Shown here in pieces: positions 7,520 to 15,396 of a stretch of DNA of 34,207 nucleotides (the stretch's first letter is position 1; every line of letters begins with the position of its first letter). The notes under the pieces were generated by a model. That model searched no databases, had not been told where the DNA came from, and was given only the letters and a program-made list of their open reading frames with translations. The translations under genes were made by a program, and so were the position numbers. The stretch comes from Mycobacteriaceae bacterium (GTDB lineage: Bacteria; Actinomycetota; Actinomycetes; Mycobacteriales; Mycobacteriaceae). Location of the stretch: assembly GCA_019245755.1 (NCBI GenBank), contig JAFARC010000037.1, positions 1 to 34,207 of the forward strand, written 5' to 3'.

Positions 7520-8957
7520 ACCGCTCCTTGAGAATTCGTCGCAACACCTTCCCGGACGGTAGGCGCGGAATTGCCGAGACGAACACCACCCGGCGCAGCC
7601 GCTTGTACGAAGCGAGCCGGTCAGCGACCAGCCCGACCAGTTCGTCGGCGTCGACCGAGCCGCTGACCACGACCGCGGCCACCACGGCTTCCCCGTCCGC
7701 GCAGTCCGGCACCCCGAACACCGCACAGTCCTCGACGCCTGGATGCTCATGAAGCGCGGCCTCGATTTCGGCCGGCGCCACCTGGAATCCGCGCACCTTG
7801 ATCATTTCTTTGCACCGGTCGGTGATGCGCAACCAGCCCTCGCCGTCCACACATCCGACGTCACCGGTGCGATACCAGCCGTCGCACAACGCATCCGCCG
7901 TGGCTTCGGCCGGCAGGTAGCCGGCCATCAACGAATCCGACCGCGCGACGATCTCACCGGTCTGACCGAATGCCACCGGCTCGGAGGTGTCCAACGACAC
8001 CACCCGCACGCTGACGCCGGGTACCGGCCGGCCCACCGTGTCCAGCCGCGCACCGGTCACCGGATTGCAGGCGATCACCGGCAGTTCGGTGGTTCCGTAG
8101 GCGGTCAGAAAACCCACCCCGGTGCGCCGCGTCACGGTCTGGGCGACACTTGACGTCACCGGTGTGGCACACCAGATGATGTTGCGCAGCGACGACAGGT
8201 CGAACGACTCCAACCGCGGATGCGCGGCCATTGCCAACGCGATCGGCGCGACCGCCATCTCCAGCGTGATCCGGTCGTCCTCGATACCACGAAGCGCTAC
8301 CTCGACGTCGAAGCGGCGATGCAGCCGCAGCCAGGCACCGGTGTCCAACGCGGTCATGATGTTGAGCAGTCCGAGGATGTGCGAGGGCGGCGTGACGATC
8401 TGGATCCGGTCGCGCGGCGTCATGTCCAGTGCGCTGCGCCAATGCCGGACGGCGGCGCCCAGCGACCCGTGGGTGTGCCGGACCGCTTTGGGCATGCCGG
8501 TGGTGCCGGAGCTGAAGACCAGTACCGCGTCCGATTCCGGCCTGGATTCCGTCCGAGGCACCTGACGCCCGAGGCGCCCAGCGCGCTCGAAGACGCCCTC
8601 GTCCAGCGGCAGCATCGGCATGGCCGAGGCCAGCGCCGGATGGTCGCCGACGGCGTCGACCGGGTTGGTCAGCGCCAACGCGTGGTCCACTTCGGCGGAT
8701 TTCCACGCCGGGCTCAGCAGGACGACCGCGGCGCCGAGCCGCCAGATCGCCAGCACCGCCGCCACGAACTCCGGACGGTTCGACGACATCAGCGCCACCC
8801 GTTGCCCGGGGCGTACCCCACGTCCGCGTAAGGCGAATGCCAGCGCGCCGGCCCACGCGTCGAGCTGCGACCGGTTCCACTGCCGCTCCCCGAACGCGAG
8901 CACGGGCCTACCGTCGCGAGACGCCATGCGGGGCGTCCTACCGCTCGTTGAGAACAT
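7497..8957 (-). CDS. Acyl-CoA ligase (AMP-forming, FadD type)
   Basis: A 486-residue ANL-superfamily ligase. Motifs in order: P-loop VFSSGTTGMPKAVRHTHG (148-165), YGTTELP, the hinge region YRTGDVGCVDGEGWLRI, and PSGKVLRR with the adenylation lysine near residue 470. It activates a carboxylic acid to acyl-AMP and then acyl-CoA, and heads the operon with two acyl-CoA dehydrogenases and a crotonase. The start at 8957 has GGAG four bases upstream but lies inside a palindromic operator. An ATG at 8927 (MASRDGRPVL) is a good alternative. Somewhat short for a FadD (usually 500-550). The downstream gene overlaps it by 23 bases. Confidence 0.88.
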   Translation of the reverse strand: MFSTSGRTPRMASRDGRPVLAFGERQWNRSQLDAWAGALAFALRGRGVRPGQRVALMSSNRPEFVAAVLAIWRLGAAVVLLSPAWKSAEVDHALALTNPVDAVGDHPALASAMPMLPLDEGVFERAGRLGRQVPRTESRPESDAVLVFSSGTTGMPKAVRHTHGSLGAAVRHWRSALDMTPRDRIQIVTPPSHILGLLNIMTALDTGAWLRLHRRFDVEVALRGIEDDRITLEMAVAPIALAMAAHPRLESFDLSSLRNIIWCATPVTSSVAQTVTRRTGVGFLTAYGTTELPVIACNPVTGARLDTVGRPVPGVSVRVVSLDTSEPVAFGQTGEIVARSDSLMAGYLPAEATADALCDGWYRTGDVGCVDGEGWLRITDRCKEMIKVRGFQVAPAEIEAALHEHPGVEDCAVFGVPDCADGEAVVAAVVVSGSVDADELVGLVADRLASYKRLRRVVFVSAIPRLPSGKVLRRILKERYGCPADS

Positions 8958-8977
8958 GATTCTCCATTTGATAGAAT
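8948..8977 (+). promoter_or_regulatory. Promoter of the reductase gene with overlapping palindromic operator
   Basis: TTGAGA (8948-8953) and TAGAAT (8972-8977) are 18 bases apart and match the -35 and -10 consensus at five of six positions each. The imperfect palindrome GAGAACATGATTCTC (8950-8964) covers the -35 element. A second inverted repeat, TGATTCT-N9-AGAATCA, spans 8957-8979. The same GAGAA-N5-TTCTC core occurs at 3171-3185. The site sits between the divergent ligase and reductase genes and could control both. Pattern-based. Confidence 0.5.
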
Positions 8978-8997
8978 CAGCATACCAAGGAGGCGAT

Positions 8998-9030
8998 ATG
9001 GCTGGGACAACCGCATCGGCCGGCCGATGA
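8998..9030 (+). CDS. Possible 10-residue leader ORF coupled to the reductase gene
   Basis: ATG at 8998 follows an excellent Shine-Dalgarno sequence (AAGGAGG, four bases of spacing) and encodes MAGTTASAGR before a TGA that overlaps the reductase ATG (ATGA at 9027-9030). The reductase itself has no comparable ribosome-binding site, so ribosomes may load here and re-initiate. No regulatory codon bias is seen in the peptide. It may be a translation-coupling leader or chance. Confidence 0.4.
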   Translation: MAGTTASAGR

Positions 9031-10034
9031 TCACGCACGTGTTCCACCGGGCCACGGTGGCTCGGATCGTCAAGGAGACCGCCGACGCGCGCACCTTCGT
9101 GCTGGCCCCCCACGAGCAGCCGTTCCGCTACCGCGCCGGCCAGTACGTCACCTTCCGCGTCAACGTCGGCGGCGAGGAGCTGTATCGCTCGTACTCGATG
9201 TCCAGCGCGCCGGAGACCGACGCCGAGCTGGCCACCACCGTCAAGCGGGTGCCGGGGGGCAAGGTCTCCAACTGGATGCTCGACAATCTGACCGAAGGCG
9301 ACGAGGTGACGATCACCAGGGCCGCGGGCACGTTCTGCCTTGACTCCGTCTCCGCGCCGCTGCTGGGGTTCGCCGGCGGCAGCGGCGTCACCCCGGTCCT
9401 GTCGCTGACCAAGAGTGCCCTGGCCACCACCGATCGGCGGGTGCGTCTGTTGTGCGCCGACCGCGACCGCGCCTCGGTGATCTTCGACGCCGCGTTGTCG
9501 GAGCTGGTGGATCGCTACCGCAGCCGGCTGCAGGTCGTCCGCCACATCGACGCCGAACGCGGGCTAATTGACCCGGCGACGGTCACGCAGTTCGTCGGCG
9601 ACGACCGGGACGCCGACTGCTATTTGTGCGGCCCGGCGGGCTTCATGGCGGTGGTGAAGTCCGCGCTGCCGGGCCCGGGTCGGGTGTTCGTCGAGAACTT
9701 CGACACCGTGCCGCAAGCCCCCGCCGAAGCTCACCGAGCGCAGCCCCGGCCCAGCGAGCGCGCCGGCATCACGATCCGGCTGGGCCGCAAGAAGGTGTCG
9801 GTTCCTCGCGTGCCCAATGAGACGCTGCTGGAAAGCGCCCGGCGCACCGGGCTGACACCGCCGTTCAGCTGCGAGGCCGGCAACTGCGGAACGTGCATGG
9901 CAAGGCTGACCGACGGACACGCCACCATGCGGGTCAACGACGCGCTGACCGATGACGAGGTCGCCGACGGTTACGTGCTGACGTGCCAGGCCGTTCCCGA
10001 CACCGATTCGGTCACCGTGCACTACGAGGATTGA
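9027..10034 (+). CDS. Ferredoxin-NAD reductase of a Rieske oxygenase, KshB-like
   Basis: A 335-residue electron-transfer protein with three modules. The FAD domain has YRSYSMSS (53-60). The NAD domain has GGSGVTPV (117-124) and CGPAGFM (201-207). The C-terminal plant-type 2Fe-2S domain has Cys282, Cys287, Cys290 and Cys320 (CEAGNCGTC and LTCQ). Order, length and the ending VNDALTDDEVADGYVLTCQ match KshB, the reductase of 3-ketosteroid 9-alpha-hydroxylase. It would pass electrons from NADH to a Rieske oxygenase. The only candidate in the window is at 24087-25079. It overlaps the tail of the convergent CaiB gene by 13 bases. Confidence 0.91.
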   Translation: MITHVFHRATVARIVKETADARTFVLAPHEQPFRYRAGQYVTFRVNVGGEELYRSYSMSSAPETDAELATTVKRVPGGKVSNWMLDNLTEGDEVTITRAAGTFCLDSVSAPLLGFAGGSGVTPVLSLTKSALATTDRRVRLLCADRDRASVIFDAALSELVDRYRSRLQVVRHIDAERGLIDPATVTQFVGDDRDADCYLCGPAGFMAVVKSALPGPGRVFVENFDTVPQAPAEAHRAQPRPSERAGITIRLGRKKVSVPRVPNETLLESARRTGLTPPFSCEAGNCGTCMARLTDGHATMRVNDALTDDEVADGYVLTCQAVPDTDSVTVHYED

Positions 10035-11083
10035 GAAATAACGTCGCTGTGCTCCCCCAGTGCGGGCGGCGGGCGGTAGTCCGGTTTGTAACCCGCTACC
10101 CGCACCGGACAACCGACCAGCCGGAAATCCCCCGCCGTCACAACCAGTTCCGGTGTGACCGCGAGCGCCTCGGGCAGGGTCCGCACCGCGGCCGCCGGGA
10201 TCCCGAGCGGACGCAGCCGCGACTCCCAGCCCATTGCGCTGTCGGCCGCCAGCGCCGCTGTCACCACCGCCAGCACCTCCTCGCGCCGCGCGGCCCGTTC
10301 GGCCATGGTGCCGAAACCTTCGATTCCGGCTTCCGCGGCGAAGGAATTCCAGAACCCGTCGTGGGTGATGAACAGCGCGAGATAGCCGTCGGCCGTGCCG
10401 AAGAGCTGCGCGGGAACGTAATACGAGTGCGCGCCGAACGGCAGCCGGCGCGGCTCGATGCCGTCGTTCAGGTATGCGGCGGCCCGGTAGTTCAGCTGCG
10501 ACAGCATGACGTCGCGCAGTGACACGTCCACCTGGCCGCCGCGGCCGGCGATGATGCCCGCCAGCAGCCCGAGCGAAGCGGCCAGTCCGGTGGAGTTGTC
10601 GGCCGATGAGTAACCCGGCAGGACCGGCGGGCCATCCGGATCACCGGTCAGCGCCGCGATCCCGAAGGCCGCCTGGATCACGTAGTCGAAGGCCGGATCG
10701 TCGCCGCCGTCCAACCCGAAACCGGTCATGGCGACGCAGACGATCTTTTCGTTCCACCGCCGCAGCGCCCGGTAGGTGAGCCCGAGCCGGTGAATCACCG
10801 AGGGTTTCATGTTGACCAGCAACGCATCCGCTTCCGCGACCAGCTCTGCCAGCCGCCGCTGCCCGGCCACGGACGCCAAATCCAGGCACACGCTGCGCTT
10901 TCCGCGATTCAAGCTGGCGAAATAGCTGGCGCTGACCTGCCGCGATATCTCCCCGCCGGGCGGCTCGACCTTCACGACCTCGGCGCCGAGATCGGCCAGC
11001 AGCATGGTCGCGTACGGCCCGGCGAGCATGGTGCCGACCTCGATGATCCGAATGCCGGCCAACGGCGCCCCGGCCGGCGTCAT
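10022..11083 (-). CDS. Class III CoA-transferase (CaiB/BaiF family)
   Basis: A 353-residue protein with the class III transferase N-terminus (RIIEVGTMLAGPYATMLLADLGAEVVKVEPPGGE) and the candidate catalytic aspartate Asp162 in SSADNSTGLAAS. These enzymes move CoA from one acyl-CoA to a free acid through aspartyl anhydride intermediates. It is slightly shorter than the usual 390-430 residues. Its start overlaps the stop of the LLM oxidoreductase (ATGA), making it the last gene of the B12-mutase operon, where it may activate or unload the mutase substrate or product. The substrate is not predictable. Confidence 0.9.
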   Translation of the reverse strand: MTPAGAPLAGIRIIEVGTMLAGPYATMLLADLGAEVVKVEPPGGEISRQVSASYFASLNRGKRSVCLDLASVAGQRRLAELVAEADALLVNMKPSVIHRLGLTYRALRRWNEKIVCVAMTGFGLDGGDDPAFDYVIQAAFGIAALTGDPDGPPVLPGYSSADNSTGLAASLGLLAGIIAGRGGQVDVSLRDVMLSQLNYRAAAYLNDGIEPRRLPFGAHSYYVPAQLFGTADGYLALFITHDGFWNSFAAEAGIEGFGTMAERAARREEVLAVVTAALAADSAMGWESRLRPLGIPAAAVRTLPEALAVTPELVVTAGDFRLVGCPVRVAGYKPDYRPPPALGEHSDVISQSS

Positions 11084-12036
11084 CGCACTTCCGTGGCCAG
11101 CTCGGCCAGAACTTCCCGGGTCCGGCGCTTGGATGCGATCAGCTCGTCGCGGTCCCTGCCGATCGGCAACAGCCGCACCGACAGATCGGTCACCCCCGCG
11201 TCGGCGAACGAGCGGAAGCGTGCCAGGATCGCCTCCTCGTCACCGGCCGCGCAGATGTCGCCGACGTCGCGGGCGTTGCCCCGGTCGAGCAGCCGCTGGT
11301 AGTTGGGCGAGTATTCGGCCTCGCCGAGGACCCGGTTGGCGCGCTCGCGCGCCGACTCCACCTCCGAGGGCGGGCACACGCATACCGGGACCCCGGCGAC
11401 GATGCGTGGGGCCGGCCGTCCCGCGTTGTCGGCTGCCTTGGTGATCCGCGGCGCGATGTGCTCGGCGATCGCGCGTTCGTCGGCCATCCACAGGATGGTG
11501 CCGTCGGCGTGCTCGCCCGCGATCCTCAGCATCACCGGCCCGAGCGCGGCGATCAGCACCGGCAGCGGCGCGACGGCCTCGAGGTCGAAAGGGTTGTGCA
11601 CGCTGAATGTTTCGTTCTCCACGTCCACCGAGCCGGGGCCCTGCAGCGCCGCCCCCAGCACCTGGAGGTAGTCGCGTGTGTACGCGGCGGGCCGCTCGTA
11701 GGCCAACCCGAGCATGTCCCGCACGATCCAGTGGTGCGACGGCCCCACCCCGAGCGCGAGCCGCCCCCCGGCGATAGCGTGCGCCGATAACGCCTGCCGC
11801 GCCAACGCGATCGGGTGCTGCGCCTGCAGCGGCACGACCGCGGTGCCGAGTTCGATCCGCGCCGTCCGCGCACCCATCAACGCCACCGTGATCATCGCGT
11901 CGAAATCGCTGGGGATCTGCGGGATCCAGGCCGTGTCCATGCCGGCGGCCTCGGCCCACTCGATGTCGGCGAGCATCCCGGCCGCCTTCCGGGTGGTGTC
12001 GCGCCGCTCCGGCCCGATCATCACTCCGACGCGCAC
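11080..12036 (-). CDS. LLM-class, probably F420-dependent oxidoreductase
   Basis: A 318-residue luciferase-like monooxygenase-fold protein starting VRVGVMIGPERRDTTRKAAG. ADIEWAEAAGMDTAWIPQ, GTAVVPLQAQHPIALARQALSAHAIAGGRLALGVGPSHHWI and LPVLIAALGPVMLRIAGEHADG are hallmarks of the F420-dependent group that is expanded in mycobacteria. GTG at 12036 is chosen because GGAGG lies five bases upstream. The same frame stays open for over 1.8 kb further, but that stretch is the antisense of the mutase. It overlaps the B12-binding subunit by 16 bases and the CaiB gene by 4. It would carry out a redox step on a mutase-pathway intermediate. Confidence 0.9.
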   Translation of the reverse strand: MRVGVMIGPERRDTTRKAAGMLADIEWAEAAGMDTAWIPQIPSDFDAMITVALMGARTARIELGTAVVPLQAQHPIALARQALSAHAIAGGRLALGVGPSHHWIVRDMLGLAYERPAAYTRDYLQVLGAALQGPGSVDVENETFSVHNPFDLEAVAPLPVLIAALGPVMLRIAGEHADGTILWMADERAIAEHIAPRITKAADNAGRPAPRIVAGVPVCVCPPSEVESARERANRVLGEAEYSPNYQRLLDRGNARDVGDICAAGDEEAILARFRSFADAGVTDLSVRLLPIGRDRDELIASKRRTREVLAELATEVR

Positions 12037-12437
12037 GGTTCCTCCACGGATTTGGTGGTCAGCGCGCGGATGTCGCGCACCAGGACGTCGAGCGGTGTGG
12101 CGGTGGGGAACACGGCCGACGCGCCCGCCGCCAGCAGCTTGGGCACGTCGGCCTGCGGGATGGTGCCGCCCACCACGACGGCGATGTCGCCGGCGTCGGC
12201 GTCCCGCAGCGCCTGCACGACGCGGGTGGTCAACGCCACGTGTGCGCCGGACAGGATCGACAGTCCCACTACGGCCACGTCCTCCTGCAGCGCAATCGAC
12301 ACGATGTCTTCGATCCGCTGCCGGATGCCGGTGTAGATGACCTCGAAGCCCGCGTCGCGCAATGTGCGGGCGACGATCTTGGCGCCCCGGTCGTGCCCGT
12401 CCAACCCGGGCTTGGCAACCAGGATCCGGGCCGTCAT
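12021..12437 (-). CDS. B12-binding small subunit of an acyl-CoA mutase
   Basis: A 138-residue cobalamin-binding domain. The base-off/His-on signature DGHDRG is at 13-18, with His15 as lower axial ligand, followed by SILSGAH and VVGGTIPQADVPKL. This is the size of IcmB, HcmB and the C-terminal domain of methylmalonyl-CoA mutase. Its ATG follows the stop codon of the large subunit without a gap, so the two are translated together and form one holoenzyme. Separate large and small subunits are the isobutyryl-CoA/2-hydroxyisobutyryl-CoA mutase layout, not that of the fused MutA/MutB enzyme. Confidence 0.93.
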   Translation of the reverse strand: MTARILVAKPGLDGHDRGAKIVARTLRDAGFEVIYTGIRQRIEDIVSIALQEDVAVVGLSILSGAHVALTTRVVQALRDADAGDIAVVVGGTIPQADVPKLLAAGASAVFPTATPLDVLVRDIRALTTKSVEEPCASE

Positions 12438-14021
12438 CTAGAACACCACCGGTTGCTGGAACTCGCCCCACACGGCTTTGAGCGTAGAGACCATCTCGCC
12501 GACCGTGCAGTAACCGGCGGCGCAGTCGATCAGCGGCGCCATCAGGTTGTCGCTGCCCTCGGCGGCCCGGGCGAGCCGGGCCAGGCTGGCGCGTACGGCC
12601 GAGCCGTCGCGCTCCGCCTTGACTTTGGCCAGTCGTTTGAGCTGCAGGTCGCGCCCTTCGGCGTCCAGTTCGTAGGTGGAGATCTCCGGCGGTGGCTCCG
12701 GCGTGACGAACTTGTTCACCCCGACCACGGGCCGCGTGCCGTCCTCGATCTGTCGGTGGACCCGGAAGGCCTCGTCGGCGATCAACCCCTGCAGGTAGCC
12801 GTCCTCGATCGCGCGCACCATCCCGCCGTGCTGTTCCAGGTCGGCCATGATCTCGACGATCCGCGCCTCGGTCGCGTCGGTGAGCGCCTCGACGAAGTAC
12901 GAGCCGCCGAGCGGGTCGGCCACGCTGGCGACGCCGGTCTCGTGGGCCAGGATCTGTTGGGTGCGCAACGCCAGCGTCGCCGACTCCTCGCTGGGCAGGG
13001 CGAAGGGCTCGTCCCAGGCCGCGGTGAACATCGACTGCACGCCGCCCAGCACCGACGCGAGCGCCTCGTAGGCCACTCGGACCAGGTTGTTCTGCGCCTG
13101 CGGCGCATACAGCGACGCGCCGCCCGAGACACAGCCGAACCGGAACATCGAGGCCTTGTCCGACTTCGCCCCGTAGCGCTCCCGCACGATGGTCGCCCAC
13201 CGCCGGCGACCCGCGCGGTACTTGGCGATCTCCTCGAAGAAGTCGCCGTGGGTGTAGAAGAAAAAGGAGATCTGGGGGGCGAACTCGTCGATGGTCATCC
13301 GGCCCCGCTGGACCACCGTGTCGCAGTAGGTGACGCCGTCGGCGAGCGTGAACGCCATCTCCTGCACCGCGTTGGCGCCGGCGTCGCGGAAGTGCGCACC
13401 CGCGACCGAGATCGCGTTGAACCTGGGCACCTCCGCGGCGCAGAACTCGATCGTGTCGGCGATCAGCCGCAGCGACGGCTCCGGCGGCCAGATCCACGTG
13501 CCCCTCGACGCATACTCCTTGAGGATGTCGTTCTGGATCGTGCCGGTGAGCTTGGCGCGCGGCACCCCCGTGCGCTCGGCGGCGGCCACGTAGAAGGCCA
13601 GCAGGATGGCCGCGGTCCCGTTGATCGTGAAGCTGGTGCTGATCCGGTCCAGCGCGATGCCGTCGAACAGGATCTCCGCGTCGGCGAGGGTGTCCACCGC
13701 CACGCCGACCCGGCCGACCTCCTCTTCCACGTTGGGGTCGTCGGAGTCGAAGCCGCACTGGGTGGGCAGGTCGAGCGCGACCGACAGCCCGGTTCCGCCC
13801 TGGTCGAGCAGGTAGCGGTAGCGGCGGTTGGACTCCTCGGCGGTCCCGAAGCCCGAGTACTGGCGAAACGTCCACAGCTTGCCCCGGTAGCCGCTGGCGA
13901 AGTTTCCACGGGTGAAGGGGTAGGCGCCGGGCGCGGGCGGCTCGCCGCTCCGATCCTCGGGCCCATAGGCCGGCGCCAGCGGGATGCCGGACGGTGTGTG
14001 CCTCCGTGCGTTATCCATCAT
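12438..14021 (-). CDS. Adenosylcobalamin-dependent acyl-CoA mutase, large (TIM-barrel) subunit, divergent active site
   Basis: A 527-residue methylmalonyl-CoA mutase-type barrel. Family motifs include [73 protein letters not shown] and [13 protein letters not shown]. Tyr55 (RQY) and Arg173 (SRGTW) match the Tyr/Arg pair that selects carboxylated substrates in methylmalonyl-CoA mutase. Isobutyryl-CoA mutase has Phe/Gln. Other usually fixed positions differ: Ala209 for the Tyr of SGYH (His210 kept), FGCVSGG (295-301) for FHTQTSG, and FTAAWDE (332-338) for HTNxxDE. The reaction is a carbon-skeleton 1,2-shift, substrate unknown. It starts with a double ATG (14021 or 14018) without Shine-Dalgarno. 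A promoter lies immediately upstream. Confidence 0.9.
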   Translation of the reverse strand: MMDNARRHTPSGIPLAPAYGPEDRSGEPPAPGAYPFTRGNFASGYRGKLWTFRQYSGFGTAEESNRRYRYLLDQGGTGLSVALDLPTQCGFDSDDPNVEEEVGRVGVAVDTLADAEILFDGIALDRISTSFTINGTAAILLAFYVAAAERTGVPRAKLTGTIQNDILKEYASRGTWIWPPEPSLRLIADTIEFCAAEVPRFNAISVAGAHFRDAGANAVQEMAFTLADGVTYCDTVVQRGRMTIDEFAPQISFFFYTHGDFFEEIAKYRAGRRRWATIVRERYGAKSDKASMFRFGCVSGGASLYAPQAQNNLVRVAYEALASVLGGVQSMFTAAWDEPFALPSEESATLALRTQQILAHETGVASVADPLGGSYFVEALTDATEARIVEIMADLEQHGGMVRAIEDGYLQGLIADEAFRVHRQIEDGTRPVVGVNKFVTPEPPPEISTYELDAEGRDLQLKRLAKVKAERDGSAVRASLARLARAAEGSDNLMAPLIDCAAGYCTVGEMVSTLKAVWGEFQQPVVF

Positions 14022-14026
14022 TGAAT

Positions 14027-14055
14027 AACGTACTTGCAAAAAAAGAGAATGCCAA
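14027..14055 (-). promoter_or_regulatory. Promoter of the B12-mutase operon, probably giving a leaderless mRNA
   Basis: On the minus strand TTGGCA (plus 14050-14055) and TACGTT (plus 14027-14032) are exactly 17 bases apart, and the -10 ends five bases before the mutase ATG. Transcription should therefore begin at or next to the start codon, in line with the lack of a ribosome-binding site. Leaderless transcripts are common in mycobacteria. AATAACGTACT overlaps the -10 and resembles the box at 1093-1104. Confidence 0.5.
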
Positions 14056-14101
14056 TACCATTTCTTGCGACCCCCGCCGATCGGGACATCGGGAAAGGCC
14101 G

Positions 14102-14885
14102 ATGATCGAGCAGCTCAGCAGCCTCAACGACCGCACCGTGGTCATCTCCGGTGCCAGCCGCGGCATCGGACTCGCCATCGGGATCGCCGTGGCCCGGCAG
14201 GGCGCCAACGTGGTTCTGCTGGCCAAGACCGCCACCCCGCACCCGCGGCTGCCGGGGACGGTGCACACCGCGGCAGCGGAGATTGACGCCGCCGGCGGCA
14301 GGGCCGCCGCGGTGGTGGGTGACGTCCGCAACGCCGAGGACGTCGGCCGCGCGGTCGGCGTCGCCGTGGACCGCTTCGGCGGGGTCGACATCTGCGTCAA
14401 CAACGCCAGCGCGATCGCCACCGACCCCACCGAGAGCCTGACTCCGAAGAAGTTCGGCCTGATGCAGGACATCAACGTCCGCGGCACGTTCCTGTTGACC
14501 CAGGCCTGCGTGCCGCACCTGCGCAGGTCGGCGAACCCGCACGTGCTCACGATCGCGCCACCGCTGAACCTGAGCCCCCGCTGGCTCGGGGCGCATCCGT
14601 CCTACACCCTGTCCAAGCTGGGCTGGTCGGCCGAATTCGCCGACCACGGCATCGCATATCGCCACGTCGGCGGTGGCGCACCTCGCCGACGGCGAGAACC
14701 TGATGTCGGCTTCGCGCAGCCCGGAGATTATGGCCGACGCCGCGGCCGAGATTCTGTCCCGCCCGGCGCGGGAGACCACCGGCAACTGCTACATCGACGA
14801 GGACGTGCTCCTCGCGGCCGGCGGCTACGACCTGTCCCGCTACGGCGGTGGGTCACAGCCCATACTGGACCTGTTCATCGGCTGA
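14102..14885 (+). pseudogene. HSDL2-like SDR, broken by two deletions
   Basis: The N-terminal part starts MIEQLSSLNDRTVVISGASRGIG and continues through LPGTVHTAAAEIDAAGG, NNAS and the active-site HPSYTLSK. Compared with intact HSDL2-type proteins, about seven codons (YGMTLLA-like) are missing after SK near 14617. About 26 bases are missing near 14657, where GIA should be followed by an SNxLWP segment. The second loss shifts the frame. The rest reads on in another frame as IATSAVAHLADGENLMSASRSPEIMADAAAE to LDLFIG, ending in TGA at 14885. The lost NxxWP region shapes the cofactor and substrate site, so activity is unlikely even with frameshifting. The family comparison is from memory. Confidence 0.82.
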
Positions 14886-14907
14886 TCGAGATAGAAAGCG
14901 ACCGAAG

Positions 14908-15396
14908 GTGACCGAGCGCACGGTGGTTCAGCGCGGCCTGTGGTTCGACGAATTCGAAACCGGCGTGCGCTATCTGCACCGGCCGGGCCGCACGATCACC
15001 GAGGCGGACAACGTATTGTTCACCACGCTGACGATGAACACCCAGGCGTTGCATCTCGACGCGGCGTTCTCCGCAACCCTGCCGCCGTATCACCAGCGGC
15101 TGGTCAACTCGATGTTCACGCTGTCCACGCTGGTCGGGCTCTCGGTTGCCCAGCTCACCCAGGGCACGATCGTGGCGAACCTTGGCTTCGCCGACATCGC
15201 GTTTCCGCATCCGCTGTTCCACGGCGACACGCTGTATGCCGAGTCGGTGGTCACCGACAAGCGGTTGTCCCGCAGCCGCCCGGGCGAGGGCATCGTGACG
15301 TTCGCGCACACCGGCCGCAACCAGCACGGCGACGTCGTTGCGACCGCGACCCGCAACACGCTGGTGCGCACCAGGCCGGACGGTGACGGCCCATGA
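14908..15396 (+). CDS. MaoC-family hydratase/dehydratase (hot-dog fold)
   Basis: A 162-residue single hot-dog-domain protein starting at GTG (VTERTVVQRGLWFDEFETG). EADNVLFTTLTMNTQALHLDAAFSATLP (32-59) is the hydratase-2 active-site segment in the form seen in mesaconyl-CoA/methylmalyl-CoA type hydratases. FPHPLFHGDTLYAESVV and the C-terminal strand follow. It overlaps the CitE gene by ATGA. A MaoC-CitE pair is also known in mycobacterial leucine-region genes (Rv2499c-Rv2498c). It likely adds water to a branched enoyl-CoA so that the lyase can cut it. The GTG was chosen because it lies just after the broken SDR and the reading upstream is non-coding. Confidence 0.88.
   Translation: MTERTVVQRGLWFDEFETGVRYLHRPGRTITEADNVLFTTLTMNTQALHLDAAFSATLPPYHQRLVNSMFTLSTLVGLSVAQLTQGTIVANLGFADIAFPHPLFHGDTLYAESVVTDKRLSRSRPGEGIVTFAHTGRNQHGDVVATATRNTLVRTRPDGDGP

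Noticed and set aside
8950..8964. KstR operator
   Set aside because: The arms are separated by five bases (GAGAA-N5-TTCTC). The KstR site has the form TnnAACnnGTTnnA, which does not fit.
12037..13875. Upstream extension of the LLM oxidoreductase frame
   Set aside because: The extension reads as low-complexity Arg/Gly-rich sequence in a shifted frame of the mutase. A GTG with GGAGG at 12036 gives the family length.
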